Source of the DNA: Bacteroidales bacterium | GTDB taxonomy: Bacteria; Bacteroidota; Bacteroidia; Bacteroidales; Muribaculaceae | Reading direction: 5' to 3' | Length of the DNA: 33,351 nucleotides | Assembly: GCA_004552485.1 (NCBI GenBank) | Contig: SFOH01000044.1 | Coordinates: 1-33,351 of the forward strand | Part shown: positions 22,728 to 29,592 of the stretch, piece by piece | Numbering within the stretch: the stretch's first letter is position 1 | How the letters are laid out: each line of letters begins with the position of its first letter | Position numbers and translations under genes: made by a program | The notes under the pieces: model-generated | The model's database searches: none | What the model was told of the DNA's origin: nothing | What the model saw: the letters and a program-made list of their open reading frames with translations, nothing else

Positions 22728-22919
22728 TCAGGCCTCGACGGCGCGGAGCTGCTGCACGTAAACGGCCTTCATCATCTTCTTGCGGTTGACAACGGAGGGT
22801 TTCTGGAAAGCCTGGCGGCTGCGGAGTTCTTTGGTGACGCCGGTTTTCTCGAATTTACGTTTGAATTTCTTGAGGGCACGCTCAATGTTCTCGCCTTCTT
22901 TAACTTGTACGATAATCAT
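22728..22919 (-). CDS. rpsU: 30S ribosomal protein S21
   Basis: 63 residues: M-I-I-V-Q-V-K-E-G-E-N-I-E-R-A-L-K-K-F-K-R-K, then the basic second half (R-S-R-Q-A-F-x-K-P-S, R-K-K-M-M-K-A). Full length for Bacteroidetes. S21 binds the 30S platform near the 3' end of 16S rRNA and affects initiation; in Bacteroidetes it helps keep the anti-Shine-Dalgarno sequence sequestered, consistent with the lack of strong Shine-Dalgarno sites in this window. Preceded by a leader of about 95 nt with a hairpin. Confidence 0.96.
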   Translation of the reverse strand: MIIVQVKEGENIERALKKFKRKFEKTGVTKELRSRQAFQKPSVVNRKKMMKAVYVQQLRAVEA

Positions 22920-23052
22920 TTTTTGTTGTAAGGGGTTTTATTTTGTTTATTATTTTGATATTCAGAGCGAAAGGCGGGGTGCGACCGCCACGAAGGGGCG
23001 CACTCCATGCCATTAGCGGGGCAAAATTAGTAATTTTTCTCTTATTGACAAA
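22920..23052 (-). promoter_or_regulatory. rpsU promoter and structured leader
   Basis: Minus strand: TTTG (23052-23049), 19 nt, TAATTTTG (23029-23022): full consensus. The transcript should start near 23015, giving a leader of about 95 nt. Within it GGAGTGCG and CGCACCCC (about 22977-23007) can form a 7-of-8-bp stem, a possible site for S21 feedback control. The final 30 nt before the ATG are A-rich with no Shine-Dalgarno. Confidence 0.6.
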
Positions 23053-23086
23053 ATTTTTCGCCCTCTTTTTTCCGCAATCCTCTAAT

Positions 23087-23950
23087 TTATTGCTCTTTCA
23101 GCAACAAGTAGGGCTTGAGCCGGGTGGTAATAAAACGGACAACCTCGGGAAACGTCATATCGGATTCAAGACTCATCTTTTTCAAGAAATTATCCCAACG
23201 CTGAGCCATTTCGGCGTTGTTCATATATTCGTCCGTGAAGATTAGATGCGAAGGTGAATATTCCGTATGCCGATTTTTGAACGTAGCGTTGATGGCATCT
23301 CGGAGGGTGTCATCGTCAAACTTATGGGCGGACAGAATGCGGTGAAGGTCGAAGAAATCCTTCATCCTGCTGTTGAGGATGGATCGCTCTATCATTGTCT
23401 GAAATTTTTCGGCTACTACAGTTGCGAGAGAATATGCCAGTATGTCTATGCCGTCTTCCTCATCAAAGATAGTTGGATAATTCATATCCACGGGACGAGG
23501 AGTAATGACATCGCCAAAGCCAATGTCCATTGTCAGTGTTTTTCTGATGGAGTCGAGCTTTGCATCAAATGTCAGACGTAATCCCGGATATTCTTTTTCT
23601 ATTGTTATAGGGTCCGAAGCAATGGTCTCCGGCAGGAATATAACACCATCATCCGGCACTTGCGTGTTCATAACTTGTATGAATGCGGATTTGATGGTGG
23701 CGGAATCACGGTTGATTCTTGTGCCCATGAAATCGATGTCCAAGGTAGGGCGTGGTACAAATTCATCGCAGGCGAACAATAGTGAACCGCCTTTCAAGAT
23801 GAAATGCTCTCTGTAACGGCTTCTGGAAAGGCGGTAGAGAAATCGTTCGTGGAGATATCTCACGAGCATCTGCTGATACGCTTTGTTGTCATGACCAGAA
23901 AGAGTGAGTAGTCTGACTTTGCGTGAATGTGCTATGGTCTTGAGTGTCAT
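23087..23950 (-). CDS. abiEii: AbiEii-type nucleotidyltransferase toxin
   Basis: 287 residues. Toxin half of a type IV toxin-antitoxin pair; family members are nucleotidyltransferases, some shown to modify tRNA acceptor ends and block translation. Motif I K-G-G-S-L-L (53-58) and the metal-binding D-I-D-F (Asp71, Asp73) in P-R-P-T-L-D-I-D-F are intact, as is the later V-A-E-K-F-Q-T-M with Lys and K-D-F-F-D-L motif. So it looks active. The start overlaps the antitoxin stop by 4 bp. The pair is clearly more AT-rich than rpsU's other neighbours, suggesting acquisition. In related systems this gives phage resistance by abortive infection or stabilises DNA. Confidence 0.9.
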   Translation of the reverse strand: MTLKTIAHSRKVRLLTLSGHDNKAYQQMLVRYLHERFLYRLSRSRYREHFILKGGSLLFACDEFVPRPTLDIDFMGTRINRDSATIKSAFIQVMNTQVPDDGVIFLPETIASDPITIEKEYPGLRLTFDAKLDSIRKTLTMDIGFGDVITPRPVDMNYPTIFDEEDGIDILAYSLATVVAEKFQTMIERSILNSRMKDFFDLHRILSAHKFDDDTLRDAINATFKNRHTEYSPSHLIFTDEYMNNAEMAQRWDNFLKKMSLESDMTFPEVVRFITTRLKPYLLLKEQ

Positions 23951-24504
23951 ACGTATATTTCGAGATAGCGTTTGAGGATGTTCAAGACGCGGAGGCGCGA
24001 TGCGTATTGGCAGAGCTTGTCAAGGTCTCGTTTGGGCGATTTGAAATAATGTGTTATTATTTCTGCCATTACGTCAATGCCTATTTTGTTGCGATGTTTG
24101 ATTGCGTCGCACACGCATCTCTCTCGGTCGTATATTAGGACTTCATAATCACCAAATTTCTCTTTCGTGACGCCAAGGTCCAGTGTCTCGGAGCTTATAT
24201 AGACCAGCGTGATGGCCGGCATTGACGGAAGACGGACTTTTCGTTTTCGGTCAATGGCCACGTAGAAGGAATCCGGGATTTGGGTTGTCATGCCATAATA
24301 ACTCCATGCCGAATAGGCGCAAAGTATGCCACCGGGCACAATCTTCTCAATGTCGAATGTGTCATTAGCCAGAGCATCCAGCGAGGCGTAGACGCCATTC
24401 TTTATCTTGATGACCTCTTCGTCGTTGGAAGCAGACTCCAGGAACCTGCGGTATTCGGCAGGTCCCAGCTCATTTGTTCTTACTATTCCATTTCTCGGTA
24501 TCAT
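23947..24504 (-). CDS. abiEi: AbiEi-type antitoxin and transcriptional regulator
   Basis: 185 residues. N-terminal winged-helix part (residues 1-75: V-R-T-N-E-L-G-P-A-E-Y-R-R-F-L, I-K-N-G-V-Y-A-S-L), then the AbiEi C-terminal domain (S-A-W-S-Y-Y-G-M-T-T-Q-I-P, V-Y-I-S-S-E-T-L, D-R-E-R-C-V-C-D-A-I-K-H-R). AbiEi proteins neutralise the toxin and repress their own operon by binding inverted repeats in the promoter; such a repeat is present at 24528-24563. The gene is first in the operon and overlaps the toxin by 4 bp, keeping antitoxin production ahead. Confidence 0.87.
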   Translation of the reverse strand: MIPRNGIVRTNELGPAEYRRFLESASNDEEVIKIKNGVYASLDALANDTFDIEKIVPGGILCAYSAWSYYGMTTQIPDSFYVAIDRKRKVRLPSMPAITLVYISSETLDLGVTKEKFGDYEVLIYDRERCVCDAIKHRNKIGIDVMAEIITHYFKSPKRDLDKLCQYASRLRVLNILKRYLEIYV

Positions 24505-24526
24505 ACGGCCTCATTTTTTGATAACA

Positions 24527-24563
24527 CAAAGTTACGGCAAATATTTGAAAGTGCCGTAACTTT
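24527..24563 (-). promoter_or_regulatory. abiE promoter with palindromic operator
   Basis: Perfect 12-bp inverted repeat AAAGTTACGGCA (24528-24539) / TGCCGTAACTTT (24552-24563), spacer 12 nt. Minus-strand -7 box TAACTTTG (24534-24527) lies in the proximal arm, so a bound regulator would block polymerase. The -33 TTTG is absent. Predicted start near 24520, leader about 16 nt. Confidence 0.7.
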
Positions 24564-24617
24564 TTGCGATTTTTTTGAGGGTATTTTTTTTGGCGGGGAT
24601 GGGGAGGGAGTGCGGCT

Positions 24618-25118
24618 TCAGGAGGGGTTGGAGGGGTTGGAGGGGTCGGAGGGGGAGGAGGCGGCGCAGGAGGGGCAGAGGCCGTGGATGACGAGGGTGG
24701 TGGAGAAGGGGGTGAAGCCGGAGGGGAGGGGGGTGGCGGGGATGGGTGTGCCGGTGAGGCAGTAGGTGTTGCCGCAGCGGGTGCAGTGGAAGTGGGGGTG
24801 GGCGTCGGTGTCGCGGCGCAGGTGCTCGGCGAAGTCGGGGCACTCGGTGGCGCTGTGGTTGTGGGGGTGCGGGGCGCGGCAGAGTTCGTACTTGACGGCG
24901 CCGGTGCCGTCGTCGATGGCGTGGACGAGGCCGCGCTGCACGAAGAGGGCGAGTGTGCGCGAGATGGAGGAGCGGTCGACGGTCTGCAGGGTGTCCTCGA
25001 TCTGGAGCGAGGTCATGAGCGCGGCGGCATCGTCGAGGGCGCGGATGGTTAGGATTCGTGCCGGGGTGGGGCGCACGCCGCGCTGTTCGAGGCGGGTGCA
25101 GGCTTCGTCGGCGGTCAT
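24618..25118 (-). CDS. Fur-family transcriptional regulator
   Basis: 166 residues. N-terminal winged helix (R-L-E-Q-R-G-V-R-P-T-P-A-R, then V-D-R-S-S-I-S-R-T-L-A-L-F recognition helix), a dimer domain with the His-rich C-R-A-P-H-P-H-N-H and H-P-H-F-H-C-T-R-C-G (metal site), and a second Cys pair C-P-S-C for structural zinc. It is probably a metal-sensing repressor (Zur- or Fur-like). It overlaps the stop of the metal permease-HMA gene by 4 bp, so it likely senses the metal that protein moves. The C-terminus is odd: after C-P-S-C it ends in S-D-P-S-N-P-S-N-P-S, encoded by a 9-bp tandem repeat. Confidence 0.87.
   Translation of the reverse strand: MTADEACTRLEQRGVRPTPARILTIRALDDAAALMTSLQIEDTLQTVDRSSISRTLALFVQRGLVHAIDDGTGAVKYELCRAPHPHNHSATECPDFAEHLRRDTDAHPHFHCTRCGNTYCLTGTPIPATPLPSGFTPFSTTLVIHGLCPSCAASSPSDPSNPSNPS
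24622..24657. repeat. 9-bp coding tandem repeat at the end of the fur-like gene
   Basis: Four 9-bp units: GAGGGGTTG twice, GAGGGGTCG, and GAGGGGGAG. On the minus strand each gives a Ser-Asn-Pro-like triplet. Copy-number changes keep the frame, so the tail length can vary freely. Confidence 0.78.
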
Positions 25119-26356
25119 GGCAGGACGATGTCAAAGCCGGCGGCGCGGACGGCGGCGGCGATGTCGTTGGCGGCGGCGGTGCCGTCGACGACGGCTTTCT
25201 TGCCGGCGAGGTCAACTTCGACTTCTTTCACGCCGGGGACGGCGGCGATGGCTTTGCGGACGGCGGCGGCGCAGTGGGGGCAGTTCATGCCCGTGACGGT
25301 GTATTCTTTTGTCATGGCGGATGTTATCTTTTTGTGTCGGTAATTGATGAACAGTGTGATGATGAGCAGTGCGGCGAGGACGGCGGCGCAGATGATGGCG
25401 AAGGCTCCGGGGGCGCTGTGGCCGTGCGCGCCGTGGCCGATTGCGGGGAGCGAGAACCAGTCGGCGGGCATGAGGTAGTCGATGGCGAGGCCGAAGGCCA
25501 TTGCGCCGACGACGATGGCGCCGAGGTAGATGACGGCTGCTTTGCGGCCCATTTCGCGGGAGATGAGTGCGAAGCTGGCGAAGTTGGCGGCGGGGCCGGC
25601 CATGAGGAGTACGAAGGCGGTGCCGGGCGAGAGGCCTTTGAGCATAAGCGACATGGCGATGGGTATTGAGCCGGTTGCGCAGACGTACATGGGGATGGCG
25701 ATGAAGAGGACGGCGACCATTGCGAGGAGGGGGTTGTCGCCGAGGAGGGCGAGGGCGTCGGCGGGGACGTAGACGGTGATGAGCGCGGCGATGATGAGTC
25801 CGGCGATGAGCCAGAGTCCGATGCTTCCGACGAGGTCGATGAATCCGTAGCGGAGTGCGGCGACGCATCGGGGCCCGAACCCTTTGGGGCGGGTGTCTTC
25901 TGGGGCGGCGATGGGGCAGGCGGCTCCGGCCGTGGTGTCGGCGGGGGTGGGGGCGCGGTTTTCGGCTTTTCCGACGGCTATTCCGCCGAACATGGCTGTG
26001 AAGAGGGCGGCGATGGGGCGGATGACGGCGAAGGCGGGGCCGAGCAGCGACCATGTTGCGGCGATTGAGTCGACGCCGGTCTGGGGCGTGGCCACGAGGA
26101 ACGAGGTTGTGGCTGCGCGCGAGGCTCCGCCGCGACGGAGGGCGACGGCTGTGGGCAGCACGCCGCATGAGCAGAGGGGCAGTGGGACGCCGAGGGCGGC
26201 GGCTTTGGCGACGGCGCGGGGGCCGGTGCCGCTGAGGTGGCGCGACATGAGGGCTGTGGGGACAAAGGCGTGCATGATGCCGGCGATGAGGAATCCGAGC
26301 AGGATGTAGGGCGCCATTGCGCAGAGTATGTGAAAAAGGGTGGTCAGTATCTCCAT
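25115..26356 (-). CDS. Permease-HMA fusion, SO_0444-type metal efflux transporter
   Basis: 413 residues. Residues 1-330 are a DUF318/ArsP-type permease with about eight to ten helices and the signature P-L-P-L-C-S-C-G-V-L-P-T-A; the mid-section shows a central hydrophilic loop (residues ~130-160). Residues 348-413 are a heavy-metal-associated domain (G-M-N-C-P-H-C-A-A-A-V) that binds soft metals. The combination fits efflux of copper or zinc, with the HMA domain delivering or sensing metal. The HMA part begins at an in-frame ATG (25315), so a free 66-residue metallochaperone could be made separately. Downstream and 4-bp overlapping is a Fur-family regulator, consistent with metal control. Confidence 0.85.
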   Translation of the reverse strand: MEILTTLFHILCAMAPYILLGFLIAGIMHAFVPTALMSRHLSGTGPRAVAKAAALGVPLPLCSCGVLPTAVALRRGGASRAATTSFLVATPQTGVDSIAATWSLLGPAFAVIRPIAALFTAMFGGIAVGKAENRAPTPADTTAGAACPIAAPEDTRPKGFGPRCVAALRYGFIDLVGSIGLWLIAGLIIAALITVYVPADALALLGDNPLLAMVAVLFIAIPMYVCATGSIPIAMSLMLKGLSPGTAFVLLMAGPAANFASFALISREMGRKAAVIYLGAIVVGAMAFGLAIDYLMPADWFSLPAIGHGAHGHSAPGAFAIICAAVLAALLIITLFINYRHKKITSAMTKEYTVTGMNCPHCAAAVRKAIAAVPGVKEVEVDLAGKKAVVDGTAAANDIAAAVRAAGFDIVLP

Positions 26357-26380
26357 AAATCAGTTTGGTTAATTGATTCA

Positions 26381-26416
26381 CAAAGATACAACAAAAAGGC
26401 GTGCACAGCAAGTGCA
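26381..26416 (-). promoter_or_regulatory. Promoter of the permease-fur operon, with small palindrome
   Basis: Minus-strand TATCTTTG (26388-26381) with CTTG 20 nt upstream. The -33 region overlaps TGCAC-AGCAA-GTGCA (26402-26416), an imperfect palindrome that could be an operator. Predicted start near 26375, leader about 20 nt to ATG 26356. Confidence 0.58.
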
Positions 26417-26419
26417 AAA

Positions 26420-26485
26420 GCGCGGGGTAGCCGGCCGCGGGAACCGGGAGCGGGGAACCGGGAGCCGCAGGCTCCCGGCATGGTC
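26420..26485. repeat. Dispersed repeat: GTAGCCGGCCG block, CGGGARC heptamers, palindrome
   Basis: Three joined parts. 26420-26437 matches 27396-27413 at 17 of 18 bases. 26438-26465 is four heptamers CGGGAAC, CGGGAGC, GGGGAAC, CGGGAGC, the same unit family as 145-186. 26456-26485 matches 18818-18847 at 28 of 30 and contains the hairpin GGGAGCC-GCA-GGCTCCC. It lies between the permease promoter and the end of upp. Confidence 0.78.
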
Positions 26486-26529
26486 CGGGAGGGCCGGGGG
26501 CGGGCCGGCGCGGGGCCGGGGGGTGCGCT

Positions 26530-27186
26530 TTATTCCTTGATGCCGAAGGCGAGGTCGCCGGCGTCGCCGAGGCCCGGGACGATGTAGGAGCGCTCGTTGA
26601 TTTCGGGGTCAATGGCGCCGACCCAGACGGTGGTGCGGTCCTGGGGGAAGTGCTCGGCGATGTAGTCGACGGCGGCCTGCGAGGCGATGACGGAGACGAC
26701 GTGGATGCGGGCGGGGGTGCCCTTGGTGAGCAGGGCGCGGTAGCTCAGGTCCATCGAGGCTCCGGTAGCGAGCATGGGGTCGCAGAGGATGAGGGTTTTG
26801 CCGTCGAGGCGGGGTGAGGCCAGGTACTCGATGAGCACTTCCAGGCTGTCGTCTTTTTCTTTGAGCTTGCGGTAGGCGCTGACGAAGGCGTTCTCGGCGT
26901 TGTCAAAGTAGGAGAGGAAGCCGTGATGAAAAGGAACCCCGGCTCGGAATATCGTGGCTAACACCACTTTATCATCGAGGACGGGGCTCTTGCTGACTGC
27001 CAGGGGGGTCTGAATGTCTTCCGTGCGGTAGTGCAGGGTCTTGGAGATTTCATAGGCCATTATCTGGCCCATGCGCTCCAGATTGCGGCGGAAACGCATG
27101 GGGTCTTTCTGGACCTTGACGTCGCGCATCTCGCTCAGATACTGGCAGAGAAGGGAGTTCTGCTCGGCAAAATTAATGATTTCCAT
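26530..27186 (-). CDS. upp: Uracil phosphoribosyltransferase
   Basis: 218 residues. Salvages uracil to UMP with PRPP. Residues: substrate region I-F-R-A-G-V-P-F (79-86), PRPP loop L-I-L-C-D-P-M-L-A-T-G-A-S (132-144), and the C-terminal uracil-binding stretch Y-I-V-P-G-L-G-D-A-G-D-L-A-F-G. Slightly longer than the common 208 residues. It is flanked by a repeat region on the 3' side and has its own -7 box upstream; no operon partner is visible. Confidence 0.95.
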   Translation of the reverse strand: MEIINFAEQNSLLCQYLSEMRDVKVQKDPMRFRRNLERMGQIMAYEISKTLHYRTEDIQTPLAVSKSPVLDDKVVLATIFRAGVPFHHGFLSYFDNAENAFVSAYRKLKEKDDSLEVLIEYLASPRLDGKTLILCDPMLATGASMDLSYRALLTKGTPARIHVVSVIASQAAVDYIAEHFPQDRTTVWVGAIDPEINERSYIVPGLGDAGDLAFGIKE

Positions 27187-27252
27187 ATCTTTGGGCTAAG
27201 TTATGAGACATTGTGCCGCCCGTCACGGTGAGGGAGGCGGCGGTTTGTGATG

Positions 27253-27260
27253 CAAAGTTA
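27253..27260 (-). promoter_or_regulatory. -7 box (TAACTTTG) of upp
   Basis: Minus-strand TAACTTTG, 66 bp before the upp start. The -33 region lacks an exact TTTG at the right distance. Confidence 0.5.
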
Positions 27261-27366
27261 CGAAATTAGCCGTTGAAAACAGGCACAACGGGGCAGAAAA
27301 ATGCTAAAAAATAAAAAATCGGCGTGAAGAATTGCAGAAAAAGTGTGATAGTTGGTATTTTATGTG

Positions 27367-27374
27367 TAATTTTG
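27367..27374 (+). promoter_or_regulatory. -7 box (TAATTTTG) of the FKBP gene
   Basis: TAATTTTG with a weak TGTG (27344-27347) 19 nt upstream. The leader of about 100 nt includes a copy of the GCGCGG-GTAGCCGGCCG repeat block (27396-27413). Confidence 0.5.
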
Positions 27375-27483
27375 CAGGCGGAAAAGAATCCGGACGCGCG
27401 GCGTAGCCGGCCGAGAAGCCTGCGACGGCGTGTGTGAACCTGAATAGAATCTGAAAAAGAACAATCCAATATAAACAATCACA

Positions 27484-28440
27484 ATGAAGAAAACAGTAAT
27501 GAGCCTGTGCGCTGTTGCAGCGCTTGGCTTCGGCCTGACCTCCTGCGGTTCAGGCAATGGTAACGGCAACGGCGACGGTGCCGACACTCTCGTAGACAAA
27601 GTAAAATCAGACTCCATCTGCCAGATGTACGGCACGATGGCCGGCGCCTTCATCGGCGGCGAGCTGAAACAGTATGCCGAGCAGACCAAGGCTCCCTATG
27701 ACAAGGACGACTTCATGAACGGTCTGGAGAGCGTTGTAAACGGCGACAAGTCAGACGCTTACATGGCCGGTATGAATGCCGGTATGCGTATCGCTTCCGA
27801 GCTGAAGCAGTTCCAGGAGATGGGCGTTCAGGTTGACCGCAACATGGTTCTGAAAGCCGTTCGCGAGCAGATCATGGCCGACTCTATCGGCGCCACCACC
27901 GCCCAGGATGCCCAGGCCAAGTTCATGCCTCTGATCCAGGCCGCCAGCGAGGCTGCCCAGAAGCGCGCCGACGAGCGCAAGGCCAACTCTCCCGAGGCCG
28001 TTAAGAACCGCAAAGCCGCCGAGGCTTATGTGGCCAAAATCAAATCCACCAACAAGGACCTCAAGACCTCCAAGAGCGGTCTGTCATACGTGATCACCAA
28101 ACCCGGCGACGGCAAGAAGCTCGCTGCCGGCACTTCTGTTAAGGTGAAATACGTTGGCAAACATATAGACGGCAAAGTATTCGACCAGGCCGATGAGGCC
28201 AACATGCAGATTGGCGGCCAGTATGTTCCCGGCTTCACCGAGGCTCTTGACCTTCTCGGCGTAGGCGGTGCCGGCACCTTCTACATCCCCGGCAACCTCG
28301 CATACGGCGTTAACGGTCAGCCCCAGGCCAACATCGGTCCCGACGAGATGCTCGTCTTCGAGGTTGAGATTCTGAGCGCCGACGTACCCGCTGCCAACGG
28401 CGCCGCTCCCGGCCAGCCCCAGGAGATTAAGATTCAGTAA
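27484..28440 (+). CDS. FKBP-type peptidyl-prolyl isomerase lipoprotein (FkpA-like)
   Basis: 318 residues. Lipoprotein signal with lipobox L-T-S-C (Cys21), then a short Gly/Asn-rich spacer (G-N-G-N-G-N-G-D). Residues 35-175 are the helical FKBP-N dimerisation domain; residues ~200-300 the FKBP domain: V-K-V-K-Y-V-G-K-H-I-D-G-K-V-F-D, V-P-G-F-T-E-A-L-D-L-L, F-Y-I-P-G-N-L-A-Y-G, and P-D-E-M-L-V-F-E-V-E-I. It should catalyse prolyl isomerisation and act as a chaperone for proteins crossing the periplasm. The active-site Trp of FKBP12 (V-I-x-G-W) is Phe here, common in the bacterial branch. Monocistronic, with its own promoter and a strong terminator. Confidence 0.92.
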   Translation: MKKTVMSLCAVAALGFGLTSCGSGNGNGNGDGADTLVDKVKSDSICQMYGTMAGAFIGGELKQYAEQTKAPYDKDDFMNGLESVVNGDKSDAYMAGMNAGMRIASELKQFQEMGVQVDRNMVLKAVREQIMADSIGATTAQDAQAKFMPLIQAASEAAQKRADERKANSPEAVKNRKAAEAYVAKIKSTNKDLKTSKSGLSYVITKPGDGKKLAAGTSVKVKYVGKHIDGKVFDQADEANMQIGGQYVPGFTEALDLLGVGGAGTFYIPGNLAYGVNGQPQANIGPDEMLVFEVEILSADVPAANGAAPGQPQEIKIQ

Positions 28441-28475
28441 GAATCGGCCCGCGGCGCCCTTCGGGGCGCCCCTGC

Positions 28476-28527
28476 ACAGAGACGGCCGCCCTCCCCGCGT
28501 TGGGGAAGGCGGCCGTCTCTGTGTTTT
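28476..28527. terminator. Strong terminator between convergent genes
   Basis: Long stem ACAGAGACGGCCGCC / GGCGGCCGTCTCTGT (28476-28522) with CCCC/GGGG pairing inside, followed by GTTTT on the plus strand. It ends FKBP transcription and probably blocks read-through in both directions. A second short stem GGCGCC / GGCGCC precedes it (28453-28470). Confidence 0.88.
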
Positions 28528-28543
28528 GACCGTTCCGATGCCG

Positions 28544-29416
28544 TTATTTCGGGCAGGGGTTGGAGCGGAGGGCGAAGGTGCGCGCCTTGAGGTATTCGCC
28601 CAGCTCGTCGAGGCTGGCGGCATGGGCGCGCTGCTCTTCGACGGTGATGGGTTTGCCGACGGAGATGTGGACGGTCTTGTGGGCCTTGCGCCACACCTCG
28701 CGGGGCAGGCGCAGGGTGCGCAGCTGCCAGCAGACGACGCCCAGGAAGTTGAAGAACCAGCTGTTGGAGCCGTGGAAATAGATGGGGATTACGGGCACTT
28801 TCAGCTTGTCGATGAGGCGAATGACCGTGGGCTGCCACTTGCGGTCGTTCAGCCGCAGGCGCCAGTTCACCTTGCTGACGGCGCCGGCGGGGAAGAATCC
28901 CAGGCCGTGACCGCGTTTGACCTGGTCGATGCATTGGCGTATGCCGACCATTGAGACGGCTTTCTTGGCGGGGTCGTCGCTGGCGAGGGCATCGACGGTG
29001 ATGAAGTTGGGGGCCAGGGCGGTGATTTTGCCCAGAATCATGTTCACCATCACCTTGTAGTCGGGACGCACATCGCCCACGAGCTCGATGAGCGCCATGC
29101 CGTCGACGGCGCCGAAGGGGTGGTTGCTGACGGTGATGAAGGGGCCGCCCTCGCGTATGGTCTCAAGGTTCTCGAGGCCGTCCACCTTCACGGTGATGTC
29201 GAGCTCGGAGAAGAGAGCGCGTGAGAAGTCGGGGCCTTTCTCGTCGAAGTTGCGCGAGTGGATGTCGTTGACGTGGTCGACGTAGAGCCATCGCAGCAGG
29301 GCGTCGACCAGTTTGGGGTGCTTGCGCATTGCGGGCACCATCTGAAAGACGTCTTCGGCGTCGAGGACGGTTTTCTTCACGGGCTTCTCAGCGGCGTTGT
29401 TGTTAGTGTTGTCCAT
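28544..29416 (-). CDS. Lysophospholipid acyltransferase family protein (PlsC-like)
   Basis: 290 residues, no signal peptide. Motif 1 S-N-H-P-F-G-A-V-D-G (His99, Asp105) has five residues between His and Asp where classical PlsC has four; H-P-F-G-x-x-D is typical of the hemolysin/ornithine- and glycine-lipid acyltransferase branch. Motif 3 is G-F-F-P-A-G-A-V-S and motif 4 V-P-V-I-P-I-Y-F-H-G. It should transfer an acyl chain to a lyso-lipid at the inner membrane. In Bacteroides a protein of this branch (GlsA) completes glycine lipids with GlsB, but no GlsB-like gene is adjacent, so the substrate is open. No clear promoter found. Confidence 0.82.
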   Translation of the reverse strand: MDNTNNNAAEKPVKKTVLDAEDVFQMVPAMRKHPKLVDALLRWLYVDHVNDIHSRNFDEKGPDFSRALFSELDITVKVDGLENLETIREGGPFITVSNHPFGAVDGMALIELVGDVRPDYKVMVNMILGKITALAPNFITVDALASDDPAKKAVSMVGIRQCIDQVKRGHGLGFFPAGAVSKVNWRLRLNDRKWQPTVIRLIDKLKVPVIPIYFHGSNSWFFNFLGVVCWQLRTLRLPREVWRKAHKTVHISVGKPITVEEQRAHAASLDELGEYLKARTFALRSNPCPK

Positions 29417-29504
29417 AATGGTATAGGGTAGGGAGAGAGCGATTTAGAGGGTGGAGGGCAGAGGCTGAGTGTCGGCCGCCCTCGCGTAAAGTTTTTTAAA
29501 TAAG

Positions 29505-29551
29505 TGACAGAGCGGAAGCCGCTCCCGTGGGCGCGGCGTTCCGTTCTGTCA
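29505..29551 (-). terminator. Terminator-like hairpin after mdh
   Basis: Imperfect long stem TGACAGA-CGGAA-GCCGC (29505 onwards) against GCGGC-TTCCG-TCTGTCA (to 29551), about 40 bp after the mdh stop on the minus strand, followed there by CTTATTTAAAAAAC rather than a pure U-run. The likely end of the tcdA-mdh transcript. Confidence 0.62.
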
Positions 29552-29592
29552 GTGGGTTAACTCCCGCGGGGAGAGTGCCGGGCCGGGACGGC

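Noticed and set aside
24532..25215. 227-codon minus-strand frame
   Set aside because: Shadow of the fur-like gene in another frame; Arg/Pro/His-rich and motif-free.
24505..27186. Mobile element carrying the AbiE pair
   Set aside because: No integrase, transposase, attachment-site duplication or terminal repeat is visible; only the base composition suggests transfer.
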